Assembly (NCBI GenBank): GCA_023388965.1
Contig: JAEWFF010000071.1
Span: forward strand, 1 to 64,000
Length of the DNA stretch: 64,000 bases
Source of the DNA: Pseudomonadota bacterium
Lineage (GTDB): Bacteria > Pseudomonadota > Alphaproteobacteria > Rhizobiales > Methylopilaceae
Direction: 5' to 3'
Position numbers and translations under genes: made by a program. Of the stretch, positions 1 through 6,520 are shown in pieces. Below the pieces are notes generated by a model. The model was not told where the DNA came from. It made no database searches and saw nothing but the letters and a program-made list of their open reading frames with translations. Each line of letters opens with the position of its first letter. The first letter of the stretch is position 1.

Positions 1-1
1 G

Positions 2-697
2 ACGGTCGCTCGCGCTGTGCTACGCCAACGGCTCCGCGCAAGCACCCGCCGCTTCACCCGCCCAGCAGGGCAAAACCACCGCCGGAAACGAACTCAGAAC
101 TGGATAGAAGTTGGGGGCAACGTCAGCGTCCCCCTAACTCCAGGGGAACGCGGATGCATGGCGAGTCACTATCTGCTGTGGGAGAAGTGCGTACACTCAG
201 GCGACACGATCCTTATATGCGAAGATGATATTCAGGTAACTGAAAAATTCGGCGAAGCATGCACGCTTGCCGAGCGCCTCGCTAAGAGATACGGCCTTAT
301 AAGGTTATATGGCATCTTCGATCGACCGTATCGTCGGATCAAGATGCCTCATAGTGATCGAACCTTAGTTCGATACTGGCGTGGTCCTTCCGGCGCTCAT
401 GCATATGTAGTGACCCCCAAAGCTGCACATGCACTTATTAAAAACAAGCCCATCTGGGATGAACCCGCAGATGACTATCTAGACCGCTTCTGGGATCACG
501 GCATTCAATTGTACGGATTACTTCCATTTGAAGTTTCACGAAACAATTTTGGATCAATGACCTCTTGCGGTTTAGTGAATACGAAGGAAATTCGAACTGC
601 CCGCGCATGGAGACGGCGGAAGGATCGAATTCAGCGTATTTTAGGAAATCTGAAGTGGCGTTTTGTATCGAGGGAAGAACGCTTCGAACAGCAATGA
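2..697 (+). CDS. Glycosyltransferase family 25 (LPS-type), partial at left edge
   Basis: The reading frame is open to the window edge, so the true start is not visible; internal starts exist (GTG at 17, ATG at 158). The segment LTPGERGCMASH, followed about 20 residues on by ILICEDDIQV, matches the family 25 glycosyltransferase signature: a GE-GC-SH motif, then an acidic EDD motif likely to bind metal and nucleotide sugar. A later GPSGAHAYVVTPKAA block is also family-like. Such enzymes add sugars to LPS or other surface glycans in the cytoplasm. The stop overlaps the start of the FkbM methyltransferase gene (ATGA), so the two are co-translated. From about base 110 on the DNA is AT-rich with many TTA, ATA and AAT codons, unlike the genes after 1788. 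The first 35 codons are GC-rich and Arg-rich and do not look like a normal GT25 N-terminus. Confidence 0.75.
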   Translation, partial: TVARAVLRQRLRASTRRFTRPAGQNHRRKRTQNWIEVGGNVSVPLTPGERGCMASHYLLWEKCVHSGDTILICEDDIQVTEKFGEACTLAERLAKRYGLIRLYGIFDRPYRRIKMPHSDRTLVRYWRGPSGAHAYVVTPKAAHALIKNKPIWDEPADDYLDRFWDHGIQLYGLLPFEVSRNNFGSMTSCGLVNTKEIRTARAWRRRKDRIQRILGNLKWRFVSREERFEQQ

Positions 698-1557
698 TTG
701 GAATAAAAGTGAGCGGGATAGGTACCTTTATAAGACAGGCACGCGATCAATATGTCATCAAGCCATTATCGCGGAACAGACATATTCGAAAAGCTTTTCT
801 TAGCGGTGTTGGCGCATCCGCAATCGTATTGGAGCGTAGCGATCACAAGATCGCGGTTCCACACTCAACAGATCAAATAGTAAGGGATATTCTCCGCACG
901 GGCGATTATCATCGTCAGGAACTCTTGAATGCCATTTCAAGTCTTGACCTTCGAGGATCCATTTTTCTGGACTTGGGCGCCAATATCGGGACACAGACAA
1001 TTTACGCTATGAAAACTGGCGCCTTCGATAAGGCGATAGCGATAGAGCCAGACCCCGAGAATTTTTCTCTACTCAAGCTGAATATGTTTCTGAACGATTT
1101 TGAAGACCGAGTTGTACTGAAAGATATTGCCGTCAGCGATTCGCCAGGCGCGGCCCGCCTTTGGCGAAGTCCCTACATCGGTGGACATAGTATTATCGAT
1201 AAATGGTCTGGTGAAGCCGAGTTCGTCGATGTCCGTAAAGACTCCGTTGATACTATCCTCAACGAGAATGGCATCTCTCCAGCCGATGTGGGAATGATCT
1301 CACTCGATGTTGAAGGGCATGAGCCAGAAGTCATCAAGGGAATGAGTTCACTGCTTCAGGCTAAGGTTCCAATCATGATTGAAATAAACCCGCGAGCGGA
1401 TGCTGATTTCACGAATATGATTGGCTTATTGAAATCTAGCTACAACAGGTTCTTGCGATTGACCGGCCCCAATCTGCAGAAGTTCTCAACGCCAACCGTC
1501 CCCGAGCCTGTGGCACAATTGTCAACGGACTCTCAGATGGATGTGCTTTTTCTTTGA
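694..1557 (+). CDS. FkbM family SAM-dependent methyltransferase
   Basis: The product is 287 residues from the ATG at 694, which overlaps the upstream stop. An earlier in-frame start at 565 would lie inside the GT25 gene and is less likely. The SAM-binding motif FLDLGANIGTQT is followed by AIAIEPDPENF (acidic ribose-binding loop), and the FkbM signature MISLDVEGHEPEVIKG leads into the IEIN strand. FkbM enzymes O-methylate sugars or polyketides; next to a GT25 transferase the likely target is a glycan hydroxyl of LPS, capsule or exopolysaccharide. Base composition is AT-richer than the core genes to the right, suggesting transfer. The substrate cannot be told from sequence. Confidence 0.85.
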   Translation: MIGIKVSGIGTFIRQARDQYVIKPLSRNRHIRKAFLSGVGASAIVLERSDHKIAVPHSTDQIVRDILRTGDYHRQELLNAISSLDLRGSIFLDLGANIGTQTIYAMKTGAFDKAIAIEPDPENFSLLKLNMFLNDFEDRVVLKDIAVSDSPGAARLWRSPYIGGHSIIDKWSGEAEFVDVRKDSVDTILNENGISPADVGMISLDVEGHEPEVIKGMSSLLQAKVPIMIEINPRADADFTNMIGLLKSSYNRFLRLTGPNLQKFSTPTVPEPVAQLSTDSQMDVLFL

Positions 1558-1647
1558 ATATTTGAGAGCGAAAGCAGCTACCGCAGGCGTGGCGTTTGTG
1601 GTCCCGCGCTCAGCGACGATCTCTTTCGTACGACGGCGGAATACCCT

Positions 1648-1722
1648 TGGTGAGCCGGGAGGGGATCGAACCCTCGACCACATGATTAAAAGTCACGTGC
1701 TCTACCGCTGAGCTACCGGCCC
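1648..1722 (-). tRNA. tRNA-Lys (TTT anticodon)
   Basis: Read on the minus strand, a complete cloverleaf of 75 bases folds: a 7-bp acceptor stem (GGGCCGG with CCGGCTC, one G-T pair), D arm GCTC/GAGC, anticodon stem CGTGA/TCATG around loop CTTTTAA (anticodon TTT), and T arm GAGGG/CCCTC around TTCGATC. Discriminator A and the CCA end are encoded at 1648-1651. The 3' end points toward the AT-rich genes at 1-1557, the usual arrangement when foreign DNA has integrated at a tRNA. Confidence 0.95.
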
Positions 1723-1787
1723 CAAGGTGCGCGGAACCTACGGATGGGGCCTGCGCCGGTCAAGGTTGCGATGTCGCTTTCTGGTGT

Positions 1788-2903
1788 TCATTGCCCCCGC
1801 GCCCATCCTTCGCGCACGCTCGCCGCATAATCCTCGAACCGCCCGTCGCGGATGGCGTTTCGGGCCCCGCGCATCAGGTCCTGATAATAAGCGAGGTTTG
1901 CCCAGCTCAGGAGGGTCATGCCGAGGATCTCGCCACTGCGGACCAGATGGTGGAGATAGGCCCGCGAATAATCGCGCGCGGCCGGACATGTGCTCTCGGG
2001 ATCGAGCGGCGTGGGATCGGCTGCGTGACGCGCATTCTTGAGATTGAGGCGCCCGAAGCGCGTGAACACCTGACCGTGGCGGCCGGATCGAGTCGGCATC
2101 ACGCAATCGAACATGTCCACCCCGCGAGCAATTGCGTGGAGCAGATCGTCCGGCGTGCCGACGCCCATCAGATAGCGCGGCCTGCCCTCCGGCAGCGCCG
2201 GCACCGTCTCATCGAGAACCTTGAGCATCACCTCCTGCGGTTCGCCGACCGCAAGGCCCCCGATCGCATAGCCGGGAAAATCCATGGCGACGAGCGCGCG
2301 CGCCGATTGTAGCCGCAGATCGATCCGGTCGCCGCCCTGCACGATGGCGAACGGCGCCTGCCCCGGCCCGCCGCCGAACGCCTTCTTCGAGCGCTCCGCC
2401 CAGCGTAGGGACAGAAGCATGGCCCGCTCGATTTCCTCGCGCGTATTGGGCAGTTCGACGCATTCGTCGAATTGCATGTGGATGTCGGAGCCGAGCAGCG
2501 CCTGAATTTCCATGCTGCGCTCGGGCGTCAGCATGTGTTTCGATCCGTCGATATGCGACTGGAAGGCGACGCCCTCCTCCGTCACCTTGCGCAGTTTGGC
2601 CAGCGACATGACCTGGAAGCCGCCGGAATCCGTCAGGATCGTATGCGGCCAGTTCATGAATGTGTGGAGGCCGCCAAGTTCCGCCACACGCTCCGCGCCG
2701 GGGCGCAGCATCAGATGATAGGTGTTGCCGAGCACGACATCGGTGCCGGCATCGCGCACATCGCGCGTCTGCAGCGCCTTGACGGTCGCAGCCGTACCGA
2801 CAGCCATGAAAGCGGGCGTCGCCACCTCGCCATGTGCGGTGACGAGCGTGCCGTTGCGGGCCGCGCCATCGCGCGCATGGACGGTGAACGAGAATTCGGT
2901 CAT
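1788..2903 (-). CDS. tgt: Queuine tRNA-guanine transglycosylase
   Basis: The 371-residue enzyme exchanges guanine 34 of GUN-anticodon tRNAs for preQ1 in queuosine synthesis. The start is the ATG at 2903, overlapping the queA stop by ATGA. Family motifs are present: NTYHLMLRPG, the catalytic region LTDSGGFQVMSL, FAIVQGGDRIDLR, YAIGGLAVGEP and YLMGVGTPDDL. The second catalytic Asp lies in FDCVMPTRSGRHGQVFT. The C-terminal zinc site is unusual: where the textbook motif is CxCxxC before YSRAYLHH, this protein reads STCPAARDYSRAYLHH, keeping one Cys and the His but lacking two cysteines. I recall a similar form in other Rhizobiales, so it may be lineage-typical rather than a defect. Confidence 0.95.
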   Translation of the reverse strand: MTEFSFTVHARDGAARNGTLVTAHGEVATPAFMAVGTAATVKALQTRDVRDAGTDVVLGNTYHLMLRPGAERVAELGGLHTFMNWPHTILTDSGGFQVMSLAKLRKVTEEGVAFQSHIDGSKHMLTPERSMEIQALLGSDIHMQFDECVELPNTREEIERAMLLSLRWAERSKKAFGGGPGQAPFAIVQGGDRIDLRLQSARALVAMDFPGYAIGGLAVGEPQEVMLKVLDETVPALPEGRPRYLMGVGTPDDLLHAIARGVDMFDCVMPTRSGRHGQVFTRFGRLNLKNARHAADPTPLDPESTCPAARDYSRAYLHHLVRSGEILGMTLLSWANLAYYQDLMRGARNAIRDGRFEDYAASVREGWARGQ

Positions 2904-3985
2904 GTCGGCTCGGGAAACAGCAGGCTGGAATCGCCGTAGGAATAGAAGCGATAGCCGCTCGCCACCGCATGCGCATAGGCCCGCTTCATGCGATCCAGCC
3001 CGCTGAAGGCCGAAACCAGCATGAACAAGGTCGATTTCGGCAGGTGGAAATTCGTCATCAGCGCATCGGTTGCGCAGAAGCGATGACCCGGCGTGATGAA
3101 GATATCGGTTTCGCCCGACCAGGCTTCCAACCTGCCCGTTGCGGCGGCGGCTGTCTCCAGTGTTCTCAGCGCGGTCGTACCGACGGGGATGATGCGGCCG
3201 CCCTGCGCGCGCGCGGTGTTCAGCGCCGCGGCCGTCTCCGCGGAAAGCGTGCCCCATTCGGAATGCATGACATGATCGCGCGTATCGTCGGCCTTCATCG
3301 GCAGGAACGTCCCGGCGCCGACATGCAGCGTAACGTGATACAATGCGATGCCGCGTTCTTTCAGCCGCGCGACAACAGCCGGTGTGAAATGCAGGCCAGC
3401 CGTCGGCGCGGCGACGGCGCCTTCGATCTGCGCGAACATGGTCTGATAATCGCTCCGGTCGCGCTCATCTGCGGCACGGCGGCCGGCGATGTAAGGCGGC
3501 AGCGGCATCGCGCCGAGGCTTGCGATCGCCTCATCCAGCACCGGCCCGGACATATCGAAGGCCAGAACGATCTCGCCCGCCTCGCGCTTTTCGGCCACGC
3601 GCGCCGTCAGTTCACCAAGAAAGCAGACATTGCCTTCCCCGCCGAAGCGGATGCGGTCGCCCTCTTCGAGCTTCTTGCCGGGCCTTGCGAAGGCGAGCCA
3701 TGTCTGCGCGTCCACACGTTTGTGTAAGGTCGTCTCGATGCGGGGATTTGCCTCCCCACGCCCGACCCGGACGCCGAAAAGCTGCGCGGGGATGACACGC
3801 GTATCGTTCACGACGAGTGCGTCGCCCGGCTCCAGAAGATCGGGCAGATCGCGCACGATCCGGTCCTCGAACTCCGGTTCGGCGCCGGGCCGCACGACCA
3901 GCATCCGCGCGGCGTCGCGCGGCTCCGCCGGCCGCAGCGCGATTGCGCTTTCCGGCAGATCGAAGTCGAAATCGAAAACCTTCAT
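2900..3985 (-). CDS. queA: S-adenosylmethionine:tRNA ribosyltransferase-isomerase
   Basis: The 361-residue product starts MKVFDFDFDLPESAIALRPAEPRD, the classical QueA N-terminus, and continues with ALVVNDTRVIPAQLFG, MPLPPYIAGR and PTAGLHFTP. It transfers and isomerises the ribosyl group of SAM onto preQ1-modified tRNA to give epoxyqueuosine. Its stop overlaps the tgt start, so the two steps of queuosine insertion are translationally coupled. The upstream YdcZ gene is four bases away and probably in the same transcript. Confidence 0.95.
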   Translation of the reverse strand: MKVFDFDFDLPESAIALRPAEPRDAARMLVVRPGAEPEFEDRIVRDLPDLLEPGDALVVNDTRVIPAQLFGVRVGRGEANPRIETTLHKRVDAQTWLAFARPGKKLEEGDRIRFGGEGNVCFLGELTARVAEKREAGEIVLAFDMSGPVLDEAIASLGAMPLPPYIAGRRAADERDRSDYQTMFAQIEGAVAAPTAGLHFTPAVVARLKERGIALYHVTLHVGAGTFLPMKADDTRDHVMHSEWGTLSAETAAALNTARAQGGRIIPVGTTALRTLETAAAATGRLEAWSGETDIFITPGHRFCATDALMTNFHLPKSTLFMLVSAFSGLDRMKRAYAHAVASGYRFYSYGDSSLLFPEPT

Positions 3986-3989
3986 CGGA

Positions 3990-4436
3990 TCAGTTCAGAC
4001 GCACAAGCATGGCGCCGGCAAACAGCATGACGATGCCGACGATACGCCACAGATTGATTTCATGCACCGGCATGCCGAACAGGCCGTAATGATCGAGAAC
4101 CGCCGCCGCCGTAAGTTGCCCCGCGATAACGAAGGCGGCAAGCGCCGCCACGCCGATCCTGGGCACGAGAAACAGGCTGCAGAACACGATGCTCGCGCCG
4201 ATGAGCCCGCCGGTCAGCCACATCCAGATCGGGATACCGCGCATGCCGTTCCAGGTCTGGAACTGGCCGGACACGGCCGAGAGCCCGACCAACGCGGCAA
4301 AGCCGACGCCGAACGAGATCAAGGCCGCGATGACCGGCGAGCCGATGCCCCGCGCCAAAGCGGCGTTGATCGTCGTCTGTACGGAGAAGCCGATGCCGAT
4401 CGACAGCGCGATGGCCGTGTAGGCGAGCTTCAGCAT
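3990..4436 (-). CDS. DMT-superfamily YdcZ-type (DUF606) inner-membrane transporter
   Basis: The 148-residue protein is almost entirely hydrophobic, with about five membrane segments and the Gly/Ala-rich pattern of the short EamA-like YdcZ/DUF606 family: an N-terminal GIGFSVQTTINAALARGIGSP segment in which Asn and Arg sit inside the first loop, ending LWRIVGIVMLFAGAMLVRLN. Proteins this short usually work as dimers; the substrate is unknown. It sits between the cyclophilin genes and queA with very short gaps, suggesting one operon, but nothing links it to queuosine. Confidence 0.75.
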   Translation of the reverse strand: MLKLAYTAIALSIGIGFSVQTTINAALARGIGSPVIAALISFGVGFAALVGLSAVSGQFQTWNGMRGIPIWMWLTGGLIGASIVFCSLFLVPRIGVAALAAFVIAGQLTAAAVLDHYGLFGMPVHEINLWRIVGIVMLFAGAMLVRLN

Positions 4437-4442
4437 GCGGCG

Positions 4443-4904
4443 TCAGATATCGGCTTTAACCTTGGCCGAGACGATCTTGTCGGGGTCCTGCACGGGTTCG
4501 CCGCGCTTGATCTGATCCACATTCTCCATGCCGGAAACGACCTCGCCCCATACGGTGTACTGACCGTCGAGGAAGCCGGCATTCTCGAAGCAGATGAAGA
4601 ACTGACTGTCCGCCGAATCCGGGCTCTGGGCGCGCGCCATGGATGCGGAGCCGCGCGTGTGCTTGCCGGCGTTGAACTCCGCCTTCAGCTTCTGGCCGGA
4701 GCCGCCCATGCCGGTGCCCGTCGGGTCGCCGGTCTGCGCCATGAAACCGTCGATGACGCGATGGAAGACGACGCCATCGTAGAAGCCCGAACGCGCAAGC
4801 TCCTTGATCCGGGCGACATGGTTCGGTGCCAGATCGGGGCGCATTGCGATTTCAACCACGCCCTTGGTGGTTTCCAGAACGAGCGTGTTTTCCGGATCGG
4901 CCAT
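4443..4904 (-). CDS. Cytoplasmic cyclophilin-type peptidyl-prolyl isomerase
   Basis: A 153-residue cyclophilin without a signal peptide. The catalytic core is present: VVFHRVIDGFMAQTGD with the active-site Arg, GTGMGG, SASMARAQSPDSADSQFFI and the C-terminal YTVWGEVVSGMENVDQIKRGEP. It catalyses proline cis-trans isomerisation in the cytosol. The neighbour at 4929-5438 is a secreted paralog, so this strain carries a cytosolic/periplasmic pair in tandem. A 47-base stretch encoding the FMAQTGDPTGTGMGG region is identical in the two genes (4699-4745 and 5179-5225). An ATCTCC upstream of the start on the plus strand reads as a GGAGAT ribosome site. Confidence 0.92.
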   Translation of the reverse strand: MADPENTLVLETTKGVVEIAMRPDLAPNHVARIKELARSGFYDGVVFHRVIDGFMAQTGDPTGTGMGGSGQKLKAEFNAGKHTRGSASMARAQSPDSADSQFFICFENAGFLDGQYTVWGEVVSGMENVDQIKRGEPVQDPDKIVSAKVKADI

Positions 4905-4928
4905 CGTAATCTCCTTGCTGCGCGGCTT

Positions 4929-5438
4929 TTACTGCGCGGTTGCCTTGACGATCTTGTCGGGGTTCTGCACGGGCTCGCCGCGCTTGATCTTGTCGACATT
5001 GTCCATGCCTGAAACGACCTCCCCGACAACGGTGTATTTACCGTTCAGGAAAGAGCCGTCGGCGAACATGATGAAAAACTGGCTGTTGGCGCTGTCGGGA
5101 CTGGCTGCCCGCGCCATGCCGACCGTGCCGCGCACGAAGGGCTGATTCGAGAATTCGGCCTTCAGGTCGGGAAGTATGGAGCCGCCCATGCCGGTGCCCG
5201 TCGGGTCGCCGGTCTGCGCCATGAAGCCGTCGATGACACGGTGAAAGACGACATCGTTATAGAAGCCCTGATTGGCGAGATCTGCCAGACGTTCCGCATG
5301 TTTCGGCGCGAGATCGGAACGCAGGCGGATGACGACCGGGCCTTTCGTCGTTTCCAGCGTCAGGGTGGACGGCGTCTGCGCGGCGGCGGGCGCGAGCGAG
5401 CACAGGATCAGGGCCAGAGCGGCGAGAATGCGGGTCAC
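4929..5438 (-). CDS. Periplasmic cyclophilin-type peptidyl-prolyl isomerase
   Basis: The 169-residue product begins at a GTG at 5438 with a clear signal peptide, MTRILAALALILCSLAPAAAQ, cleaved after AAAQ or near it. The mature part is a cyclophilin: VVFHRVIDGFMAQTGD, GTGMGGS, MARAASPDSANSQFFIMF and GEVVSGMDNVDKIKRGEP. It should act on folding proteins in the periplasm. It lies 24 bases upstream of the cytosolic paralog and 11 bases downstream of coaD, likely one operon. Confidence 0.92.
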   Translation of the reverse strand: MTRILAALALILCSLAPAAAQTPSTLTLETTKGPVVIRLRSDLAPKHAERLADLANQGFYNDVVFHRVIDGFMAQTGDPTGTGMGGSILPDLKAEFSNQPFVRGTVGMARAASPDSANSQFFIMFADGSFLNGKYTVVGEVVSGMDNVDKIKRGEPVQNPDKIVKATAQ

Positions 5439-5449
5439 GGTCTATGTCC

Positions 5450-5947
5450 TCATGACTTGAATTTCGCGGCGAGTTCTTCGGCCACGTTCGCAGGAACGAA
5501 GGCCGAAACATCGCCGCCCATGCTCGCCACCTGCCGGACAAGCGTGGCGGTGATGGGGCGCACCGCCGGCGAGGCCGGCAGGAAGACCGTCTGCAGGTCG
5601 GGCGCCATCTGGGCGTTCATGCCGGCGATCTGCATTTCGTAATCGAGGTCCGTTCCGTCGCGCAGCCCCCGGATCAGGATACTGGCGCCATGGCGCCGGG
5701 CGGCATTTACGGTCAGATCGCCGAATGTCACGACATCGAGAGCGCATTTTTCGGCGGCAGCGATGGGGGCACAGACGGTCTCAAGCAGGCTAACCCGTTC
5801 ATCCGCCGAGAAAAGCGGCGTCTTGCCCGGATGCCTACCGAGCGCGATCACGAGTTTGTCAAGCAGACGGCAGGCATTGCGCACCACGTCCATATGGCCG
5901 TTGGTGACTGGGTCGAAGGAGCCTGCGTAAAAGCCGGTTCTTGTCAT
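5450..5947 (-). CDS. coaD: Phosphopantetheine adenylyltransferase
   Basis: The 165-residue product has the nucleotidyltransferase signature GSFDPVTNGHMDVV (the TxGH motif), then LVIALGRHPGKTPLFS, ILIRGLRDGTDLDYEMQIAGMN and RPITATLVR near the end in place of the common SSTLVR. It makes dephospho-CoA from 4'-phosphopantetheine and ATP, the penultimate step of CoA synthesis. Length and motif order are as usual. It is the first gene of the leftward run toward tgt. Confidence 0.95.
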   Translation of the reverse strand: MTRTGFYAGSFDPVTNGHMDVVRNACRLLDKLVIALGRHPGKTPLFSADERVSLLETVCAPIAAAEKCALDVVTFGDLTVNAARRHGASILIRGLRDGTDLDYEMQIAGMNAQMAPDLQTVFLPASPAVRPITATLVRQVASMGGDVSAFVPANVAEELAAKFKS

Positions 5948-6101
5948 GCCCTCGGGGCTTTAGCCCGCCCTCCCCCTCGCCGCAAGGCCCGGCTGCGACG
6001 CCGCTCTGTTACCGGATTCTCTTGATTTGAAACATAGGGGGAAACATTTGGGACATCGAGACGTTGTACAGTGCAAGCAAATGATGATTGGGAGCACCAA
6101 G

Positions 6102-6437
6102 ATGTTGCGCGGTTTTCTGACGACTTTAGGCGTCGTTTCCGCTGTGACGCTCGCGGCATGGGCCTATTCCGACCAGTACCGGATCGCGGGCGCGACCCCG
6201 GCCGAAATGACGCCGCAGGCTTCGACCTCGGCCACGACGAATTCCAACCTCGCCGCTAAGGGCGACCGTCTCGACCTCGGCCTGCATGTCGCAGCCGCCG
6301 ACAAGGACGCGCTGGCGCGCATCGTGAACGCGCATGCCCAGGCGGTTGAAGCGAATGCGGGCAGTTCATTCATGACCGTGGCTGTCCCCAGCGGTCACAA
6401 TGAAACGACGCTCGTGCGGGTTCCGGTTCGAGACTAA
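6102..6437 (+). CDS. Membrane-anchored or secreted protein of unknown function
   Basis: No family recognised. The ATG at 6102 is preferred because GGGAG lies at 6090-6094 just upstream and it places an N-terminal hydrophobic segment, LRGFLTTLGVVSAVTLAAWAYS, at the very start; in-frame ATGs at 6081 and 6084 and a start at 6027 are alternatives. This segment could be an uncleaved anchor or signal peptide. The rest (about 85 residues) is polar and Ala/Thr-rich, ending TTLVRVPVRD. It converges on gyrA with a shared terminator between. Confidence 0.55.
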   Translation: MLRGFLTTLGVVSAVTLAAWAYSDQYRIAGATPAEMTPQASTSATTNSNLAAKGDRLDLGLHVAAADKDALARIVNAHAQAVEANAGSSFMTVAVPSGHNETTLVRVPVRD

Positions 6438-6466
6438 GACCCCTCATCGATACCGAACCCAGAGTA

Positions 6467-6500
6467 AAATAAGGCGCCCTTCCCCCGGGGCGCCTTATTT
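6467..6500. terminator. Bidirectional intrinsic terminator
   Basis: AAATAAGGCGCCC at 6467-6479 is complementary to GGGCGCCTTATTT at 6488-6500, giving a 13-bp hairpin rich in GC at its centre with A- and T-runs at its feet. It lies between the convergent hypothetical gene (ends 6437) and gyrA (ends 6521), so it can stop transcripts from both sides. Confidence 0.9.
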
Positions 6501-6520
6501 CTTTGTGGATCTGCAGCAGC

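Noticed and set aside
3630..5012. 460-codon plus-strand frame over queA, YdcZ and cyclophilin genes
   Set aside because: Covers three convincing genes on the other strand; low-complexity basic product.
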